From an uncultured Verrucomicrobiota bacterium (GTDB lineage: Bacteria; Verrucomicrobiota; Kiritimatiellia; RFP12; UBA1067): a stretch of DNA of 10,242 nt. Position numbers and translations under genes: made by a program. The notes beneath the pieces are model-generated. The model was not told the DNA's origin and made no database searches. It saw nothing but the letters and a program-made list of their open reading frames with translations. The stretch is from the NCBI GenBank assembly GCA_945483525.1, contig CALYRV010000065.1:1-10242 (forward strand), read 5' to 3'. This document shows positions 7,511 to 10,242 of the stretch, in pieces; positions within the stretch are counted from its first letter, which is position 1, and each line of letters begins with the position of its first letter.

Positions 7511-8199
7511 TGAACGAGAAAATCTGGTACGTGAGAAGCGAAGAGGGCGCGGTCTACGGGCCCGCCTCTGAGGCTTCGCTTCTGGAATGGGTCAAGGACG
7601 GTCGTGTCGATCCTTCAGGTTACGTCTCAAAAGATCGCATCAACTGGGTTCCTCCGCAGACGCTTGACTGGCTAGAGATGAAGTGGTTGGTGGAGACCGA
7701 TCTCGGCAAGTTTTTCGGTCCGTTCCACCGTGAGCTCATAAAGCAGCTTGTCGCCGACGGATCGGTTTCTTCCAGTGCTCGTATCTACTGTGCGTGGGAG
7801 CTTCCAGTCGACAAGGATCCAGATCCTGTAGTTGTTGAGAAGATCGTTGAGAAGCCTGTTGAGGTTATCAAGGAGGTTCGCGTCGAGGTTCCGGTCGAGA
7901 AGATCGTGGAGAAGATCGTTGAGAAGCCTGTTGAGGTTATCAAGGAGGTTCGCGTCGAGGTCCCAGTCGAGAAGATTGTCGAGAAGGTCGTCGTCAAGGA
8001 GGTAGAGCCGCCTCCGCGGTCGGCGATGGTAGTTCCAGAAGTGGTCGATGCGATTGATTCTCCACCGCCTCGTCGCAAGCTGGGAGGCATTTTCAAGGAT
8101 GCCGATCCAGAGCGGCTGGCGGCGCTTGAGGCTGCGGCCCGGAAGGAGCTTACTGCGGCTAAGAAGTTTGGTATTGGCGGTTTATTCGGGAGAAAATGA
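7510..8199 (+). CDS. GYF_2-domain protein with Val-Pro-Glu-Lys repeats (short paralogue)
   Basis: This is a 229-residue protein with no signal peptide or membrane span, so probably cytoplasmic. Residues 5-54 form a GYF_2-type module (IWYVRSEEGAVYGPASEASL, EWVKDGRVDP, then the INW position). Residues about 58-103 hold a second, more divergent copy (KWLVETDLGKFFGPFHREL, LVADGSVSSSARIYCAW). GYF-type domains are adaptor modules that bind short, often proline-rich peptides. Residues 110-157 are two near-identical 24-residue units rich in VEK, VEV and PVEK. The C-terminus is proline-rich, then basic, ending in GIGGLFGRK. Its ATG shares one base with the phosphorylase stop (TGATG at 7508-7512) and it has no Shine-Dalgarno, suggesting termination-reinitiation. 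Its stop overlaps the next gene. The partner is unknown; no enzymatic motif is visible. Confidence 0.8.
   Translation: MNEKIWYVRSEEGAVYGPASEASLLEWVKDGRVDPSGYVSKDRINWVPPQTLDWLEMKWLVETDLGKFFGPFHRELIKQLVADGSVSSSARIYCAWELPVDKDPDPVVVEKIVEKPVEVIKEVRVEVPVEKIVEKIVEKPVEVIKEVRVEVPVEKIVEKVVVKEVEPPPRSAMVVPEVVDAIDSPPPRRKLGGIFKDADPERLAALEAAARKELTAAKKFGIGGLFGRK
7837..7980 (+). repeat. Tandem duplication of a 72-bp coding unit
   Basis: Units 7837-7908 and 7909-7980 are in frame and encode the same 24 residues. They differ at only four bases by direct comparison, all synonymous third positions (GTT/GTC, CCG/CCA, ATC/ATT, GTG/GTC). The first 52 bases are identical. A partial third unit (EKVV) follows. This suggests a recent duplication with the protein sequence preserved. 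Confidence 0.93.
8188..8193 (+). promoter_or_regulatory. Shine-Dalgarno deciding the start of the long GYF_2 gene
   Basis: GGGAGA lies too close to the first ATG at 8196 (about two bases) but five bases before the second ATG at 8199. The second is therefore the better start, giving a TGATG junction like the one between the phosphorylase and the short GYF_2 gene. Confidence 0.55.
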
Positions 8200-9839
8200 T
8201 GAGCGACAGGCAGTGGTTCTTGCGTACACAGGACGAGACATTCGGTCCGGAAACTCGCGAAACATTAGTCGAGTGGGCGCAGAGGGGCCGTATTCAGCCT
8301 GGCCACGAAGTCTCTGACGATAACGTCATTTGGACGAAGGTCGAGGAGGTTCCGTTCCTTGATATGCGCTTTTCGATCGATATCGGCGACGGAAATCCTC
8401 GTGGTCCGTTCAATAAGGTTGCTGCGGATGCGTTGATAGCGAGTGGACGTCTTCCGCCGTCTGCCACGGTTGTCGAAGTTCGTGCTCCGTTTGAATCCGA
8501 GTCCGAAGTCGTTGAAGAGCCTTCGTCTGTCGATTTTGTTGAAGAATCTACTTTAGCTCCCGCCGGTGAAGAGACGGCTTCAGCGCCCGCTGGTGAAGAT
8601 ACTCTTCCTGCATCGGCTGTCGGAGAGCCCGATGTCGTGATGGTTGAGGAGGAGGTGTCGGGTGGTGACGTTTCGTCCATTGCTGTTGCTGAGGCATCTG
8701 ATGAGGATGCCTCAGAGGTGGCGAAAGAACCGGAGCAGCTGAGGTTTGAGTCGATCGAGGCGACGATCGAGCCTACGCCTAAAGTCGTCGAGCCGGAAGT
8801 CCGTGTCGTCGAGAGGGTCGTCGAGGTTCCGGTCGAGAAGATTGTTGAAAAAGAGGTTCGCGTCGAGGTTCCGGTTGAGAAGATCGTCGAGAAGATCGTT
8901 ACCGTCGTAGATAATACTCGCGTTCAGGAACTCGAGGGAATGCTCGGTGAGGAGCGTTCACGTGTGGCGGTGCTGCAGGGAAAGCTAGATGATTCTTCCA
9001 AGACTGCGTCGGAACAACGTAATGAAGTCGCCAGGCTTGAGGGTGAGCTCAAGAATGCTGATGAGCGAGTTAAGTTGCTGGAAGCGGAGTTGTCCGATTC
9101 GTCGGCCAAGTTCGAAAAGTCCGCTAAGGATGCTGTCGATCGAGAATCGAAGCTGAGAGAGCAGGTGGCGGCGCTTGAAGACGAGCTACGTCGGCTTCCG
9201 CAGGCGGCGAGTGAAGTGGCGGATATTCAGGCCTCGATGTATGGCCTCATGACCAGAGAGGCACAGGAGATCGAATCGATCATAGCGGCGGAAAAGGCAG
9301 AGTTCGAAGAGTTTCGCAAGCGTTGCCAGGATCGTAGCGACCGGCTTCTCGAACGTCGTAGGGAGATTCTCAAGCGTGTAGGCAACAACATCGAGGAGAT
9401 GACCAGGAAGTCGTTGATTGAGCGACCTGAGGATCCGCGTACGGCTCAGCTCCGTCGCGACCTAGAGGAGCTTCGTCGGATCGATGAGAAGAAGACGCTT
9501 GACGCTATGACTCGTATTCGCGATCTTGAGTCGCAGCTTAAGGATCGCGAAGCCGAAAGCAAGCGGATTTCCGAGGGTATGGAGGATGTGACCGAACTTC
9601 GTCGCCAGAATACCGAGCTCAGAGAGAAGTTGCAGCAACGCGAACGCGAACTGTTGGCCGAGCGCGAACGCGCAGAGGCGTTCCGCGTTCGGGAGGCTGC
9701 GAATCATCAGGCGATGGTGGCGAGGCTCAAGGTTCTCGAGTCTCCGTCTATCGGTACCACTTCGTCCGTCTCCACCAATCAGAGCCGTGAGGCCAAGCAG
9801 GTGAAGCTTCCCGGGTGGATGCGTATCGGCGGTAAATGA
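8199..9839 (+). CDS. GYF_2-domain protein with VPVEK repeats and long coiled coil (long paralogue)
   Basis: This 546-residue protein (547 if ATG 8196 is used) has no membrane span or signal peptide. Residues 5-51 (QWFLRTQDETFGPETRETL, WAQRGRIQPG, VIWTK) are a GYF_2-type module. Residues about 55-100 (RGPFNKVAADALIASGRLPP) are a divergent second one, as in the upstream gene. Residues about 102-200 are acidic, low complexity, rich in Glu, Ala, Ser and Val. Residues 200-234 carry EVPVEK repeats matching the short paralogue. From about 240 to 515 the chain is almost all charged heptad-like helix (for example LRRDLEELRRIDEKK and LREKLQQRERELLAERERAE), a coiled coil with a break near LPQAASEVADIQASMYG. 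A short basic tail ends in LPGWMRIGGK. The build suits a filamentous scaffold or tether with peptide-binding heads. Role and partner are unknown. It overlaps genes on both sides. Confidence 0.82.
   Translation: MSDRQWFLRTQDETFGPETRETLVEWAQRGRIQPGHEVSDDNVIWTKVEEVPFLDMRFSIDIGDGNPRGPFNKVAADALIASGRLPPSATVVEVRAPFESESEVVEEPSSVDFVEESTLAPAGEETASAPAGEDTLPASAVGEPDVVMVEEEVSGGDVSSIAVAEASDEDASEVAKEPEQLRFESIEATIEPTPKVVEPEVRVVERVVEVPVEKIVEKEVRVEVPVEKIVEKIVTVVDNTRVQELEGMLGEERSRVAVLQGKLDDSSKTASEQRNEVARLEGELKNADERVKLLEAELSDSSAKFEKSAKDAVDRESKLREQVAALEDELRRLPQAASEVADIQASMYGLMTREAQEIESIIAAEKAEFEEFRKRCQDRSDRLLERRREILKRVGNNIEEMTRKSLIERPEDPRTAQLRRDLEELRRIDEKKTLDAMTRIRDLESQLKDREAESKRISEGMEDVTELRRQNTELREKLQQRERELLAERERAEAFRVREAANHQAMVARLKVLESPSIGTTSSVSTNQSREAKQVKLPGWMRIGGK
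8823..8900 (+). repeat. VPVEK coding repeat shared with the short GYF_2 gene
   Basis: Two in-frame EVPVEKIVEK-type units lie at 8823-8852 and 8865-8894. The 48 bases at 8853-8900 match 7873-7920 in the upstream gene at 46 positions; the two differences are synonymous. The copies are 980 bases apart, so they reflect shared descent, gene conversion or a recent copy event. Confidence 0.88.
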
Positions 9840-10242
9840 TATCTCTTGCTATAACCTTGGTTGCCGTGCTTTCGGTATGGGATTATCCGTCCCGTCAGTT
9901 CCAACATGAAGGTTTTCGCGCGCAGTTTCTGCAGGCGGTCAAGGATGGTGATACCGCGACGATGACCGAGACCAGTCGGAAGGGTGTGAAGCTGCTTCCG
10001 GACGATCCCACGTGGCATTACAACCTTGCTTGTTCGCTGGCCTACGGAAAGAATCCAAAGCCGGCTTTGGATGCGCTGGAGAAGGCGATCGATTTGGGGT
10101 TTAGGGATGCTGACGCGATCGCCAAAGATCGTGATTTTAAGCAGATATCCAAGGAACGACGTTTTATCGAACTTGTGGAGTATGCGAGAGAGATGTCGGT
10201 TCGTGCTCTTACCTACGGGCCAAATGTTCATGTCCCACAGAC
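9836..10242 (+). CDS. TPR-repeat protein, N-terminal part (runs off the window)
   Basis: The ATG at 9836 overlaps the stop of the long GYF_2 gene in ATGA (9836-9839). An in-frame TAA sits immediately before it (9833-9835), so no earlier start is possible. GGCGG at 9828-9832 is a weak ribosome site. At least 135 residues are encoded with no stop before the window ends. Residues 1-15 are hydrophobic (MISLAITLVAVLSVW) and may be a signal peptide or anchor, although without N-terminal lysines, like the start of the LolA-like protein. Residues about 30-115 contain TPR-like helices: HYNLACSLAYGKNPKPALDALEKAI, then GFRDADAIAKDRDFKQIS and RRFIELVEYA, the pattern seen where a TPR array ends. After this the chain continues (RALTYGPNVHVPQ), so another domain may follow outside the window. 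Function unknown. Confidence 0.78.
   Translation, partial: MISLAITLVAVLSVWDYPSRQFQHEGFRAQFLQAVKDGDTATMTETSRKGVKLLPDDPTWHYNLACSLAYGKNPKPALDALEKAIDLGFRDADAIAKDRDFKQISKERRFIELVEYAREMSVRALTYGPNVHVPQ

Noticed and set aside
7837..8900. Repeats as a CRISPR array or mobile element
   Set aside because: The units are in frame, adjacent without unique spacers, and encode a protein repeat; no inverted ends or transposase are present.

Overview
The window reads as an ordinary bacterial chromosome segment with no sign of mobile DNA, and every substantial gene lies on the + strand. The organism is probably a Gram-negative-type bacterium. Several products carry apparent signal peptides, one looks like an outer-membrane lipoprotein-sorting (LolA-fold) protein and one is AsmA-like. 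The fused PurL with a C-terminal glutaminase, GYF_2-domain proteins and small secreted TPR proteins together suggest the Planctomycetes-Verrucomicrobia-Chlamydiae group, perhaps a Kiritimatiellota/Lentisphaerae-type anaerobe. That placement is inference from gene content, not from a marker gene.

Left block (1-2709): the 3' part of purL, cut by the window edge, carries the end of the synthetase region and a complete glutamine amidotransferase domain. It is followed 14 bases later, behind a good Shine-Dalgarno, by a short CstA-family transporter. The DNA here is visibly G+C-rich.

Right block (2720-10242): a compact run of seven same-strand genes begins at an extended -10 promoter (TGATATAAT, 2702-2710) lying over the end of cstA and so close to the next ATG that the transcript should be almost leaderless. 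The order is: secreted TPR protein; short LolA-like periplasmic protein; membrane-anchored AsmA-like protein; glycogen phosphorylase; short GYF_2 protein; long GYF_2/coiled-coil protein; second TPR protein running off the window. Five of the six junctions in this run are overlaps (ATGA, TGATG or 11 bases), so translation is probably coupled. The exception is the 42-base A+T-rich gap before glycogen phosphorylase.

The first three products look like envelope proteins. Glycogen phosphorylase is cytoplasmic carbon-store metabolism. The two GYF_2 proteins look like cytoplasmic scaffolds: each has two GYF_2-type modules, then a Val-Pro-Val-Glu-Lys repeat, then a different C-terminus. They are clearly related to each other, and the first is coupled by stop/start overlap to glycogen phosphorylase. 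This coupled set is the most interesting part of the window. No RNA genes, CRISPR arrays, insertion sequences or convincing terminators were seen, and no gene-free stretch exceeds 300 bases.
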